This document shows, piece by piece, positions 13,328-21,923 of a DNA stretch of 64,000 bases (its first letter is position 1; each line of letters opens with the position of its first letter). The stretch covers positions 1 through 64,000 of the forward strand of contig NZ_BMLK01000017.1 in the NCBI RefSeq assembly GCF_014645195.1. The letters are read 5' to 3'. This DNA comes from Novosphingobium indicum (GTDB lineage Bacteria; Pseudomonadota; Alphaproteobacteria; Sphingomonadales; Sphingomonadaceae). The translations under genes were made by a program, and so were the position numbers. Below the pieces are notes generated by a model. That model was not told where the DNA came from, did no database searches, and saw only the letters and a list, made by a program, of their open reading frames with translations.

Positions 13328-13897
13328 GCGACGAGGCAACACTTGGGCATCGCTGCCTGACCGGGAGGTTGCTTAACCCCGTGACGGCTTCCTACACGGT
13401 ACTGCTTGCTGGCGAAAGCCTGCTTTGATGGTCAGGGAGAAGCGGCGGCACGGTCCTACCGACGATCGGACCAGATCGGCCAGCCTGCACTATCCTGCAC
13501 TATAAGGTGAATTCAACCGTCCCGCACAGCATTGGAGCCTTTCCAGATCGCCCCAGGTTCTGGCCATTCGGCCAGCGGGAGGGCGTGAGAGACCCATATA
13601 TTTTGACTGATTCAACGGTTAGACATCCGGCATGGGATGCCGCAGAAGTTCAATTGGCATTTCGGGATGGTTAGACATTGTATCTCCCTGAAATATCACG
13701 TTTGAGAGAGTCCGGCTCGGGCCTCCATCACAGCTTCCTGAGACGTTCATGGGCGTCCCCCAGGCAGCTGTTTCCGATTTCTTTCGGCCACAGAACCTCC
13801 CGGACAGTCCGGACCGATCTGGTCCCGTCGGGGCACAATCACGGCACCGGTGAAAAGACGGCTTGATCTCGCGATCATCCCGGTGCCAGGTGGGCCC
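13328..13897. other. gene-poor gap at the end of the metal island
   Basis: About 570 bases with no open frame that I can support. It holds a tandem 10-base duplication (CCTGCACTAT twice, 13484-13503) and a direct repeat GGTTAGACAT at 13618-13627 and 13669-13678. This may be decayed mobile DNA, but no transposase or integrase fragment could be recognised. Confidence 0.5.
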
Positions 13898-14314
13898 ATG
13901 CTATCCCATACTCGCGCCCTTGTTGCCGCAGCTGCCTTTACCTTCGCCACCGGCAAGAAGGTTGCCGGAATCTACGATCACTCCGCAAGACGGGATCGGC
14001 GGATCGCCGCCGAGTGCCGGGGGGACCGACTGCAGGGCTTCGACGGCGACCGCGGCGTCAAGTTTGGCGGCACTCTCCCCGAACTCTACGATGCCGGCGA
14101 CCGGACTTTCGTGTCGTTCGAAACCGATGGCGAAACGATGCACGACCTCAAGATACGGGGCTTCGACCGCGGCACATCGACATTCTACACCGCACAAGTG
14201 CGCGATGGTCTCGTCCAGATCTTCGATCATGGCGAGAACGCATGGTTCAGCTACGACATCCAGAACGCTGACGCGGCCCGCAGCTATCACCGCAATACGG
14301 GAGCCAGTCTCTAG
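13898..14314 (+). CDS. conserved hypothetical protein with repeated beta motifs
   Basis: A 138-residue protein. After a short, weak hydrophobic N-terminus (ALVAAAAFTFATG) it contains short repeated units of the pattern I-Y-D-H / L-Y-D-A / F-D-R-G / F-D-H-G (residues 26, 66, 90, 117) spaced roughly 25 apart. These suggest a small repeat beta-sheet fold. I have a vague recollection of similar unnamed proteins in alphaproteobacteria. The ATG at 13898 has AGG 8 bases upstream; a GTG or ATG at 13850 is possible. Monocistronic. Function unknown. Confidence 0.5.
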   Translation: MLSHTRALVAAAAFTFATGKKVAGIYDHSARRDRRIAAECRGDRLQGFDGDRGVKFGGTLPELYDAGDRTFVSFETDGETMHDLKIRGFDRGTSTFYTAQVRDGLVQIFDHGENAWFSYDIQNADAARSYHRNTGASL

Positions 14315-14379
14315 CCGCAGCGGATATCGCGCCGCTCTGAACGGCCGAAGGGGGGCGCAGACTAGCGCCCCCGCAAGCT

Positions 14380-15189
14380 TCAGGTTCCGTCGGTGTTGAC
14401 GCTGGCGATGCCGGGACGCTCAGCGCCCATGCCGGAAAAGCCAATGCAATAGCCGCCATCGACAGGCAGGATCACGCCGGTGACGTAGGCCGCTTCGTCG
14501 CTGGCGAGGTAGAGCGCGGCGTTGGCGATGTCCTTTGCAAGGCCCCAGCGGCCCATCGGGATACCGGCCAGAACCGGGTATTCCGCCGGCGGCTCGGCAT
14601 GGGTCTGCGAGGCTTCGACCAGCCCCGTCCACATCGTGCCCGGCGCAATCGCGTTGATGCGGATGTTCTTGTCAGAATAGTCGAGCGCAGCGGTCTTGGT
14701 GAGCTGGTTCACGCCGGCCTTGGCCGCACCGTAGACGCTGTGGTGCTTCCAGCCGACCACGCCCGAGGCGCTGGTGGTGTTCACGATGGCGCCGCCGCCG
14801 GTCTTGAGCATCGAAATGACGCCGTACTTCATGCCAAGGAACGCGCCCTTGATGTTCGTGGCGTGAACCTTGTCCCAGGTTTCGGTCGTCTGCGTGTGCA
14901 GCGGCGCCATGGGGCCGCCGAAGCCGGCATTGTTGCACAGCACGTCGAGCCGGCCGAAGGTGTCCTCGGCCGTCGCGATCATCGCCTGCACATCGGCCTC
15001 GTCCGAAACGTCGCAGTGTACGCCCACGGCATCTCCGCCGAGCGCCGCCGCCACTTCGTCCTGCTTGCCCGAGATGTCGGCGAGCACCAGCTTCGCGCCT
15101 TGGGCGTGAAACAGTTCGGCCATGGCTTTGCCCATGCCCGAACCGGCACCGGTAATCACGCAGACCTTGTCCTGAAGCCTTCCAGCCAT
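14380..15189 (-). CDS. short-chain dehydrogenase/reductase (SDR)
   Basis: A 269-residue classical SDR. Motifs in order are the cofactor glycine motif TGAGSGMGKA (residue 13), DISG after beta-2, NNAGFGG (about 88), Ser in TTSASG, and the catalytic YGAAKAG (about 157). The Asp at the end of beta-2 favours NAD+ over NADP+. It would oxidise or reduce a secondary alcohol or ketone; the substrate is unknown. It is followed, 45 bases upstream in transcription order, by a second SDR on the same strand. The two are plausibly an operon serving a hydroxy-acid, terpenoid or steroid pathway. Confidence 0.88.
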   Translation of the reverse strand: MAGRLQDKVCVITGAGSGMGKAMAELFHAQGAKLVLADISGKQDEVAAALGGDAVGVHCDVSDEADVQAMIATAEDTFGRLDVLCNNAGFGGPMAPLHTQTTETWDKVHATNIKGAFLGMKYGVISMLKTGGGAIVNTTSASGVVGWKHHSVYGAAKAGVNQLTKTAALDYSDKNIRINAIAPGTMWTGLVEASQTHAEPPAEYPVLAGIPMGRWGLAKDIANAALYLASDEAAYVTGVILPVDGGYCIGFSGMGAERPGIASVNTDGT

Positions 15190-15234
15190 TGTTCGCTCTC
15201 CCTCTTTATCAAATCATGTTTGCCGCACCCGGCC

Positions 15235-15987
15235 TTACGCTGAAGTGTCGATGGTCGGCCGGATCGAGATTTCCGAGATGTTGGTCCGCCGCGGCATGGC
15301 GAGAATGAAAACGATGGCCTCACCGATGTCTCGCGGCTTCACGGCGCCTTCCTTGGCCACGTGCGCCTGGATCGCCTTGCGCCAGTTGGGATCGGTGATG
15401 TTGTCGCCCACTTCGGTTTCGGTTGCGCCCGGCATCAGCGTGGTGACGCGGATGTTCCGGTCGCCCAGTTCCTGCCGCATGCCGTCGGTCATGAAATTGA
15501 CCGCGTGCTTGCTGGCCGAATAAGCGCTGGTCATCGGGCCGCCCTTGCGCCCGGCAAGCGAGGAGATGGTAATGATGTCACCCCCACCCTGCTCGAGCAT
15601 GTGCGGCACGGCGGCAGCACAGGTATAGACCGTGCCCATCAGGTTGATGTCGATCACCTTGCGGTAGATTTCGGTGTCGCAGTTCTCGATCCCGCCGGCT
15701 TCCATGATGCCGGCCGAGTTGATGAGAATGTCGATACTGCCGAGCTTGCTCACGGCTTCCTCGACCGCGCCGCGCGCCTGCTCTTCCACGGTCATATCGC
15801 CGGGAATGGCAAGAGCCTTGCCGCCCATCGCCTCGATCTTCTCGACCAGTCCGGCAAGGCGATCGGCACGGCGGGCTGTCATCGCAACAGTCGCCCCGGC
15901 TTCGGCAAGGCACAGCGCAGCCCCTTCCCCGATGCCCGAGGAGGCCCCGGTTACGAGCGCGACTTTCCCTTCGAGCGGCTTGGACAT
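15235..15987 (-). CDS. SDR family oxidoreductase (YdfG-like)
   Basis: A 250-residue classical SDR: TGASSGIGEG (residue 12), TARRADRL after beta-2 (Arg residues suggest NADP), NSAGIMEAG (about 87), SSLAG and the catalytic YSASKHA (about 153). The C-terminus RTNISEISIRPT resembles the YdfG / serine-dehydrogenase subgroup. Start chosen at 15987 because GGGAG lies about 9 bases upstream; an ATG three codons earlier (15996) would touch that site. It is transcribed before the SDR at 14380-15189. Confidence 0.85.
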   Translation of the reverse strand: MSKPLEGKVALVTGASSGIGEGAALCLAEAGATVAMTARRADRLAGLVEKIEAMGGKALAIPGDMTVEEQARGAVEEAVSKLGSIDILINSAGIMEAGGIENCDTEIYRKVIDINLMGTVYTCAAAVPHMLEQGGGDIITISSLAGRKGGPMTSAYSASKHAVNFMTDGMRQELGDRNIRVTTLMPGATETEVGDNITDPNWRKAIQAHVAKEGAVKPRDIGEAIVFILAMPRRTNISEISIRPTIDTSA

Positions 15988-16081
15988 TTCAGACATTCTC
16001 CCGACAGTTCTTGAATGGGGCGATACGCCCGATCGTATCCATTGGCTGACGCGAGCCGCGTGGAGTGTCAAGAATTTTTGC

Positions 16082-16095
16082 TGAACATGCGTTCA
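16082..16095. promoter_or_regulatory. palindrome upstream of the SDR pair
   Basis: TGAACATGCGTTCA has 5-base arms TGAAC/GTTCA about 95 bases before the SDR start at 15987. It could be a TetR-type operator, but there is only one copy and no adjacent TetR gene, so confidence is low. Confidence 0.25.
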
Positions 16096-16184
16096 AATTT
16101 CTGGAAGGCGTCGCCGTTTTGTATCCGATTCAGGACCGTTCGTGTCGAGCGAACGGAAAGGTCAAAAGACCTGAACGATACCCC

Positions 16185-17297
16185 TCACGCGATCACCAGG
16201 ACCGAACGGTGAATGAAGCGCACCAGATCGGCCTGCCCGCGCGCGCCGGTCTTGGCGTAGATGCGTTTGGAATAAGTCCGGGCCGACTCGACCGTCAGCC
16301 CGAGATCGGGCGCCGCCTCGCTGATCGACATGCCGCGGCTGAGCGCAAGCGCCAGCCGCGCTTCGCTCGGCGCCAGATCGAAAAGCTGGGCCAGTTGTTC
16401 GCAGCGGTCTGCCGAGGACCAGTTGTCTGCATGGAGGTAGCAGACGATCGCCGGCGCCGCTTGCGTCGTGCCCATCCGCTGGCCGGAGGGAACCAGCAGC
16501 AAGTCCAGCCAGGGCTCGCGGCTGAGCACGAGCGCGCGCGGACGGGCCTGCGGATTGCCTTCCATGTCACGGATCGCTGCCAGCAATTGCCGTCGAAGTT
16601 CTGGATCGCGGGCCGTCAGCCGCCCATCCTTGCCGCGCGAGAGCCTCCCGGTCCCTTCGAGCATCTGCGTCCCGTGAACATCGGCATCGAGCACCCGCCC
16701 CTCGCTGTCGAGAGTGACCCAGCCGAAATTCATCCTCCGCACGGCTTCCTTTGCGACCGATGCCGTCATCCGCTCGCGCTCGAGAACAACGAAGCTTGCA
16801 AGCGCGGACCGCAAGTGCGGCGCCAGGTCTTCCAGCAAGCCATCGACCTCGGACGCGAACTCACCGTCACACCGCGTGATCGTGATCCAGCCATTGACAC
16901 CGCCGCCTTCCGCAAAGCGGATCATGCGCATGTGATTCATGCCTGAGGGGACAAGGAGCTCGGACAGATAGGCATCGTGGCGCGGGTCGCCAAACTGGAG
17001 CAGATCTTCCAGCCGGAATGTCTTGCCCTCTTCCATCTCGTGGTAGGGCATCGGGTCGAGGAGATAGAGATTTTCGCGATAGTGCCGCGAAACCGGCGGC
17101 GGCGACGGCTGGCCGGAATAGAGGTGGATCACCCGGGCTTCGGGCGTGCCGAGCGGGAGGGGGCGGAACACAAGGCTGGCATAGTCGCCCGCGACACGCG
17201 CACGCAAGGCATCGAGGAAACCGCGCCAGGGCGGGTCTTCCACCAGTCCTTCGATCAGCGGCGCCAGCAGCGCCGCAGCATCCTCGCTCGACAACAT
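16185..17297 (-). CDS. LuxR-type transcriptional regulator
   Basis: A 370-residue regulator with a long N-terminal region of unknown ligand (residues 1-290) and a C-terminal LuxR/GerE helix-turn-helix (about 305-365: LAPSEARLALALSRGMSISEAAPDLGLTVESARTYSKRIYAKTGARGQADL, cited in parts). No receiver Asp or autoinducer-domain motif is visible. The start at 17297 has GGGGA 7 bases upstream; an upstream ATG at 17360 lacks a good site. It is divergent from the LLM oxidoreductase operon and next to the SDR pair, so it is the likely local regulator of the catabolic genes. Confidence 0.8.
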   Translation of the reverse strand: MLSSEDAAALLAPLIEGLVEDPPWRGFLDALRARVAGDYASLVFRPLPLGTPEARVIHLYSGQPSPPPVSRHYRENLYLLDPMPYHEMEEGKTFRLEDLLQFGDPRHDAYLSELLVPSGMNHMRMIRFAEGGGVNGWITITRCDGEFASEVDGLLEDLAPHLRSALASFVVLERERMTASVAKEAVRRMNFGWVTLDSEGRVLDADVHGTQMLEGTGRLSRGKDGRLTARDPELRRQLLAAIRDMEGNPQARPRALVLSREPWLDLLLVPSGQRMGTTQAAPAIVCYLHADNWSSADRCEQLAQLFDLAPSEARLALALSRGMSISEAAPDLGLTVESARTYSKRIYAKTGARGQADLVRFIHRSVLVIA

Positions 17298-17422
17298 TAT
17301 GCATCCCCAAATGGGAATTTTCTTCTTCCGGCCCCTAGCCCACAAATCGGACACGGACAACGCGGCACCCGGGAAGCATCACCACAGCGTTCCGGGCCGC
17401 GACCGGGAGAGGACAAGACGCA

Positions 17423-18541
17423 ATGAAAGTGCAACCCGCAGCATTCCTGCGCACCACCCTGCCGCTCGGGATCGACATGGTCGGAGAGTATGACTCTGGC
17501 CGCTACCACTCGATCTGGCTGCCCGATCACATGGTCAGCTTCTGGCCCGATTCGATCTGGACACCCGAATTCACCGATCTCGCCAAGGCCTCGCCCAGTC
17601 CGCACCGCCACCTCGACGGCATGGCCGTGAGCGCGGCAGCCGCGGTTCTGACCAAGAACACGCCGCTCGCCACCACCGTGGTCGATACGGTGCGCCGCCA
17701 CCCCTCGCTGCTCGCACAGAGCGCGCTGACCATCAGCCACCTGTCCAAAGGCCGCTTCATTCTCGGCCTCGGCTCGGGCGAACTGGAGAACACGGTGCCC
17801 TACGGCTTTGACTTCAAGAAACCGGTAGGCCGCTTCGAGGAAGCCATCAAAGTCATCAAGCTTCTGTGGCATTCGGACGGGCCCGTCGATTTCGAAGGCG
17901 AGTTCTACAAGCTCGAACATGCGCGCATGGATACCGAGTTCTACGACGGCAAGGCCCCGCCGATCTGGACAGGTGCCGCGGGCCCGCGCATGCTCGGCAT
18001 CACCGGGCGCGAAGCCGACGGCTGGTGGCCGGCCGGGGCCTGGACGCCCGAGGACTATGCCGCCAAGCTCAAGACGATCCTCGATGCCGGCGATGCCGCC
18101 GGGCGCGACATGAGCCACTTCACTCCGGCGCTTACCCAGATCTGCCTGATCGGCGAACCCGACGAAGTCGAGGAAATGCTGCGGGCTCCGATGGTCAAGT
18201 CGATCATCCTGATGATCACGGCCAAGGATCTTGCCGAGTTCGGCTATGAGCACCCGATGGGGCCGGACTGGCGCGGCATCATGGATTTCGATCCGGTAAA
18301 GCTGAGCCGCGAGGCCATGCTCAAATTCTGCGACGAGATGAACCCCCAGGCGATCCGCGACATCCTGCCGGTCGGCACGCCAAAGGAAGTCGCACTCAAG
18401 ATCAAAGGGTTCACCGATGCCGGTGCGCGCGTCTACAAGCTGATGGAATACGGCGCCATGGGCGGGATGAAGTTCTCGGCCACGTCCGCAGCCAAGGTCC
18501 GCGAGACCGAGGACGAGATCCAGAAGCTGGTGGAGGGCTGA
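17423..18541 (+). CDS. LLM-class flavin-dependent oxidoreductase
   Basis: A 372-residue member of the luciferase-like monooxygenase superfamily (TIM barrel, FMN or F420). Recognisable segments are WLPDHMVSFWP (about residue 35), ALTISHLSKGRFILGLGSGE (about 102-121), PPIWTGAAGPRMLGITGREADGWWP (about 180) and VGTPKEVALKIKGFTDAG near the C-terminus. The GLGSGE and WTGA elements match F420-dependent reductase/dehydrogenase relatives. It heads a rightward operon with the sulfotransferase, whose ATG follows by one base. Electron carrier and substrate are unknown. Confidence 0.85.
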   Translation: MKVQPAAFLRTTLPLGIDMVGEYDSGRYHSIWLPDHMVSFWPDSIWTPEFTDLAKASPSPHRHLDGMAVSAAAAVLTKNTPLATTVVDTVRRHPSLLAQSALTISHLSKGRFILGLGSGELENTVPYGFDFKKPVGRFEEAIKVIKLLWHSDGPVDFEGEFYKLEHARMDTEFYDGKAPPIWTGAAGPRMLGITGREADGWWPAGAWTPEDYAAKLKTILDAGDAAGRDMSHFTPALTQICLIGEPDEVEEMLRAPMVKSIILMITAKDLAEFGYEHPMGPDWRGIMDFDPVKLSREAMLKFCDEMNPQAIRDILPVGTPKEVALKIKGFTDAGARVYKLMEYGAMGGMKFSATSAAKVRETEDEIQKLVEG

Positions 18542-18542
18542 C

Positions 18543-19721
18543 ATGTCCGAAACGATGACCGATCTCGACGCCCGGCAGCTGCTGCAGCATGCGATGGACG
18601 AAACCGGCCTGTCCGACTGGGCCGACGAGCGCTTTCCCGAGCGCTTTGCGCTGGCGGTGCAGCATATCAATCAGATCCCGATGGACGAAGCCGGGCGCAA
18701 GGCCGCCGCCGAGAACATCCACTGGCTGCTGACCGATCGCCTGAAGTTCTTTCAGGACCGCAAGGACTATCCGCTTGCCCACGAAGTGATCGACCGGCCG
18801 CTGTTCGCCACCGGCGAGCCGCGCTCGGGCACCACGCTGATGCACGCGCTGATGTCGGTCGATCCCGATGCGCGGGCGCTGCGCTTCTGGGAAGTGATGC
18901 ACCCCTCCCCGCCGCCGGGCGCTGTCGCCGGTGAAGACCCGCGCAAGGCCCAGGCTGATGCGGAATGGGAAGAGATCAACACCAAGATGTGGAAGTGGCT
19001 GCACTGCCACCCCTACAACGACATGCTCGGCAATGGCCTGCCCGAGGACGAACGCACCTGGGCTTTCGATTTCCGGGTGATGACGCCGACGGCATGGTGG
19101 CGCGTGCCGATGCAGAACCTCTCGTTCGGCCTGCCCACCGATCCGAGCGCGCAGTACACAATCCACAAGGCCATGCTGCAGGCCTTCCAGTACAAGCGCG
19201 AGCCCAAGTACTGGGTGCTCAAGGGTTTCCACACCACGCGCCTCAAGGAATTCTTCGCGGCCTATCCCGATGCGACGCTGGTCTGGCTGCACCGCGATCC
19301 GGTGATGGTCGCAGCCAGTTCGACGATGATGATGTCTGACATCATGGAAGGCATCGTCGGCAAGATCGACCTCGTGAAGGAAGCCAAGATGCACCTCGAG
19401 CGGGTGCGCTGGTCGATCGGCAATACCATGAGCAATCCGATGGTGAACGACCCGCGCATCCACCACGTGCTCTATCGCGACTTCGTGGCCGATCCGATCG
19501 CGACGATCCGGGGCTACTACGAGTTCGCCGGGCGGCCCTTCGGCGAGCGGCAGGAGGCGGCAATGCGGGACTACCTCGCCAACAACAAGGGCGACCGGCA
19601 CGGCAAGTTCAAATACTCGACCCAGGTACTGGCCGACGCGGGGTATGACATCGACGAGCTCAATACAGAGTTCGCACCGTTCCGCGAACGCTTCGGGGTG
19701 CCGATAGAGGTCAGGAAGTGA
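18543..19721 (+). CDS. PAPS-dependent sulfotransferase family protein
   Basis: A 392-residue sulfotransferase-fold protein. The 5-prime phosphosulfate loop is seen as ATGEPRSGTTLMHAL (about residue 95) and the 3-prime phosphate site as VWLHRDPVMVAASSTMM (about 245). It should transfer sulfate from PAPS to an acceptor hydroxyl or amine. Its acceptor is unknown; the neighbours (LLM oxidoreductase, isomerase-like, DUF1214) recur in degradative loci. It overlaps functionally with nothing else in the window: no PAPS synthesis genes are here. The stop is immediately followed by a palindromic repeat. Confidence 0.82.
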   Translation: MSETMTDLDARQLLQHAMDETGLSDWADERFPERFALAVQHINQIPMDEAGRKAAAENIHWLLTDRLKFFQDRKDYPLAHEVIDRPLFATGEPRSGTTLMHALMSVDPDARALRFWEVMHPSPPPGAVAGEDPRKAQADAEWEEINTKMWKWLHCHPYNDMLGNGLPEDERTWAFDFRVMTPTAWWRVPMQNLSFGLPTDPSAQYTIHKAMLQAFQYKREPKYWVLKGFHTTRLKEFFAAYPDATLVWLHRDPVMVAASSTMMMSDIMEGIVGKIDLVKEAKMHLERVRWSIGNTMSNPMVNDPRIHHVLYRDFVADPIATIRGYYEFAGRPFGERQEAAMRDYLANNKGDRHGKFKYSTQVLADAGYDIDELNTEFAPFRERFGVPIEVRK

Positions 19722-19722
19722 A

Positions 19723-19870
19723 ATCCTCCCCAGTATGGGGAGGGAGACCATGCACTAAGCGGATGGGGGAGGGGCAGGTGCAGCAACGCGCTCCCTTTCG
19801 GCGACATGCAAACCGCCAGTGCCCCTCCACCATGCTGCGCATGGCCCCCCTCCCCGTGCCGGGGAGGATC
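19723..19870. repeat. palindromic intergenic element carrying an SD sequence
   Basis: Outer arms 19723-19744 and 19848-19869 are near-perfect inverse complements (ATCCTCCCCAGTATGGGGAG versus CTCCCCGTGCCGGGGAGGAT). Inner arms about 19747-19775 and 19820-19844 share GAGGGGCA and CCATGC blocks. The whole 148-base spacer between the sulfotransferase and the next gene is this element. Its last bases, GGGGAGGAT, form the ribosome binding site of the gene at 19873, so folding would mask that site. Confidence 0.8.
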
Positions 19871-19872
19871 TG

Positions 19873-20682
19873 ATGCATCCTCGCGTCTGCCTGCATCAGG
19901 TCGCTTTCATGGCCGAATCGACGGCGGCGTTCGTCGATTTTTGCTGCAGCATCGGAGTGCAGCATTGCACGCTCGTCACGCCCAAGCTCGAGCAGCCCCG
20001 TGAGTTGGAGACAGCCCGCAAGGCACTGGCTGAAACCGGGGTAAAGCCGGGCTGCATCAACCACCCCTTCGCCATGCGTCCCGACCTCGAAAGCGACAGC
20101 GGCGGCGCCACCAAGGGTCTGCTGCAAGCCATCGACATGGCCGCGGACATGGGGGCGCCCTCGATCTATCTGGTGACCGGCGGACGAGGCGCGCTGTCAT
20201 GGGAACAGGCGGCGGACCGGTTCGCCGAGTTGATCGCCCCCTGCCTCGAGGCGGCGCAGCAAAAGGGCGTGGCGCTGCTGGTCGAAAATGCCTCCGCCCT
20301 CAACGTCGACATTCATATCGCGCATACCCTGCCCGACACGACCCGGCTTGCCCGAGCGGCCGGGATCGGGGTGTGCATCGATATCCAGCCCTGCTGGATG
20401 GAAGCCGGGCTGAAAGAGAACATGGCCGAGGCCATGCCGCTGACCGGACTCGTGCAGGTCAGCGACTATGTTCTCGGCGACCGCACCGCGCCGAACCGTG
20501 CCGTGCCGGGCGATGGCGCCGTGCCGCTGGAACGCATTATCGGCGATATTCTCAACCTCGGCTACGCCGGGCTGTTCGATCTCGAACTCGTCGGTCCGCG
20601 CATCGAGCAGGAAGGCGCGCAGGCTGCCAGCAAACGTGCGGCCGATTACCTTTCCAACCTGCTTACAAAACTGGGAGCCTGA
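19873..20682 (+). CDS. sugar phosphate isomerase/epimerase-like TIM barrel protein
   Basis: A 269-residue protein of the xylose-isomerase-like TIM barrel (AP endonuclease 2) family. Candidate metal ligands lie at strand ends: Glu in LLVENAS (about residue 138), Asp in GVCIDIQP (about 166), the QVSDYVLGD segment and Glu in FDLELVGP (about 239). The start at 19873 has GGGGAGGA five bases upstream, provided by the repeat described above. Only 2 bases separate it from the DUF1214 gene. It could isomerise or epimerise a pathway intermediate; the sugar label is by family only. Confidence 0.75.
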   Translation: MHPRVCLHQVAFMAESTAAFVDFCCSIGVQHCTLVTPKLEQPRELETARKALAETGVKPGCINHPFAMRPDLESDSGGATKGLLQAIDMAADMGAPSIYLVTGGRGALSWEQAADRFAELIAPCLEAAQQKGVALLVENASALNVDIHIAHTLPDTTRLARAAGIGVCIDIQPCWMEAGLKENMAEAMPLTGLVQVSDYVLGDRTAPNRAVPGDGAVPLERIIGDILNLGYAGLFDLELVGPRIEQEGAQAASKRAADYLSNLLTKLGA

Positions 20683-20684
20683 AC

Positions 20685-21920
20685 ATGCCCTATGGCGACG
20701 CCCCTGCCGACAAGGACCTCAAGGCAGCGTGGGACCGGTTCTGCGACGATCTCAAGCAGGCCGGCGCCCATGCGTTCAAGGATGCCAACCCCGCCAATCC
20801 GCTGCAGCGCGCGGATGCTTTCCGGTTCCTGACGCAGAACCTCGGGCAGGCCTTCGACCTTGCGCTGGAAACCAAGGATCCGGCCTTCCCGCAGATCCAC
20901 TACTTCACGACGCCGACGATGAAGCTGGGCGGGGACGTCGCCGACTTCACCTATCGGCAGGCATGGATCTCCGGCGAACACGCCTACCGGATTACCGGCA
21001 AGCGCGGCACCGCGCGCTGGCTCAACATCACCGTACAGGGGCCGCGTCCGGAGAAGATCCCCGGCACCGACTGGCCCAGCCTGCATGAGCCCTTCGGCGA
21101 CATCCCCGAGTGCAACATCCTCGGCGCGCAGATCGAGACCGATGCCGACGGGACCTTCGAACTGTTCATCGGCGGCGAGGAGCGGTCGGCCAACTGGCTG
21201 CCCACCACGCCGGGTAGCCGCAAGCTCTTCATCCGCGAGGCCTTCGATGCCTGGGGCGAGACGCCCACGACGCTTTCGATAGAACGCATCGGCATGGCCG
21301 AGCCGCGCCCGATGCCCTCGCCCGAGCGCATGACCGAAGCCATGGACTGGGCCGGACGCTTCGTCTCCGGACTGATGGAACAATGGCCCGAGCATTCGTG
21401 GATGACCTCGCGCGGGGTCTGTGATCCCGATCAGCTCAATGCCTTCCCTGCCGACAAGTCCGCCAACGATGCCTCGGACGCCAAGCGCGGACGCATGGCC
21501 GCGCATATGATCTGGCGCCTGGAGCCCGACGAGGCACTGATCGTCGAGATGGACATGCACGACGGCTTCTGGATCTTCGGCATGGGCGGCGCCTTCATGG
21601 GGTCGATGGACTTCCTCCACCGCCCGGTCAGCTACACACCCGCGCGCACCAAAGTCGATCCGGACAATGTCGTGCGCTTCGTCATCGCGCACGACGATCC
21701 CGGCGTGCACAACTGGCTCGACACCCAAGGCTTCAGCGACGGCAACCTCACCTACCGCAACCTGATGAGCCAGAACCCGGCGAGCTTCCGCACCCGGCTG
21801 GTGAAGCGTGCGGAGGTGATGGAGCACCTGCTTGCAGGCACCGCCACGGTTTCGCCCAAACAGCGCGCAGCCATGCTGATGGAACGCTACCGCGCAATCA
21901 AACTGCGCTTCGGGATCTGA
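20685..21920 (+). CDS. DUF1214 domain-containing protein
   Basis: A 411-residue protein. The central and C-terminal region (from about residue 100: NITVQGPRPEKIPG to LEPDEALIVEMDMHDG and GFWIFGMGGAFMGSMDF) matches my memory of DUF1214 / DUF1254-type proteins, which are uncharacterised. The ATG at 20685 lies 2 bases after the preceding stop, with GGGAG upstream; the frame continues open further upstream, but that stretch is in the preceding gene and is not coding. No signal peptide or membrane helix is seen. It is the last gene of the LLM-sulfotransferase-isomerase operon and faces the convergent transporter gene three bases away. Confidence 0.7.
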   Translation: MPYGDAPADKDLKAAWDRFCDDLKQAGAHAFKDANPANPLQRADAFRFLTQNLGQAFDLALETKDPAFPQIHYFTTPTMKLGGDVADFTYRQAWISGEHAYRITGKRGTARWLNITVQGPRPEKIPGTDWPSLHEPFGDIPECNILGAQIETDADGTFELFIGGEERSANWLPTTPGSRKLFIREAFDAWGETPTTLSIERIGMAEPRPMPSPERMTEAMDWAGRFVSGLMEQWPEHSWMTSRGVCDPDQLNAFPADKSANDASDAKRGRMAAHMIWRLEPDEALIVEMDMHDGFWIFGMGGAFMGSMDFLHRPVSYTPARTKVDPDNVVRFVIAHDDPGVHNWLDTQGFSDGNLTYRNLMSQNPASFRTRLVKRAEVMEHLLAGTATVSPKQRAAMLMERYRAIKLRFGI

Positions 21921-21923
21921 TCG

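Noticed and set aside
13678-13956. Small open frames on both strands in the gap after chrA
   Set aside because: Composition is Ser/Arg/Pro-rich without domain or ribosome site, and they overlap each other; not supported as genes.
20199-20684. Upstream extension of the DUF1214 frame by about 160 codons
   Set aside because: This stretch is already coding for the isomerase-like protein in another frame and reads as Arg-rich shadow sequence.
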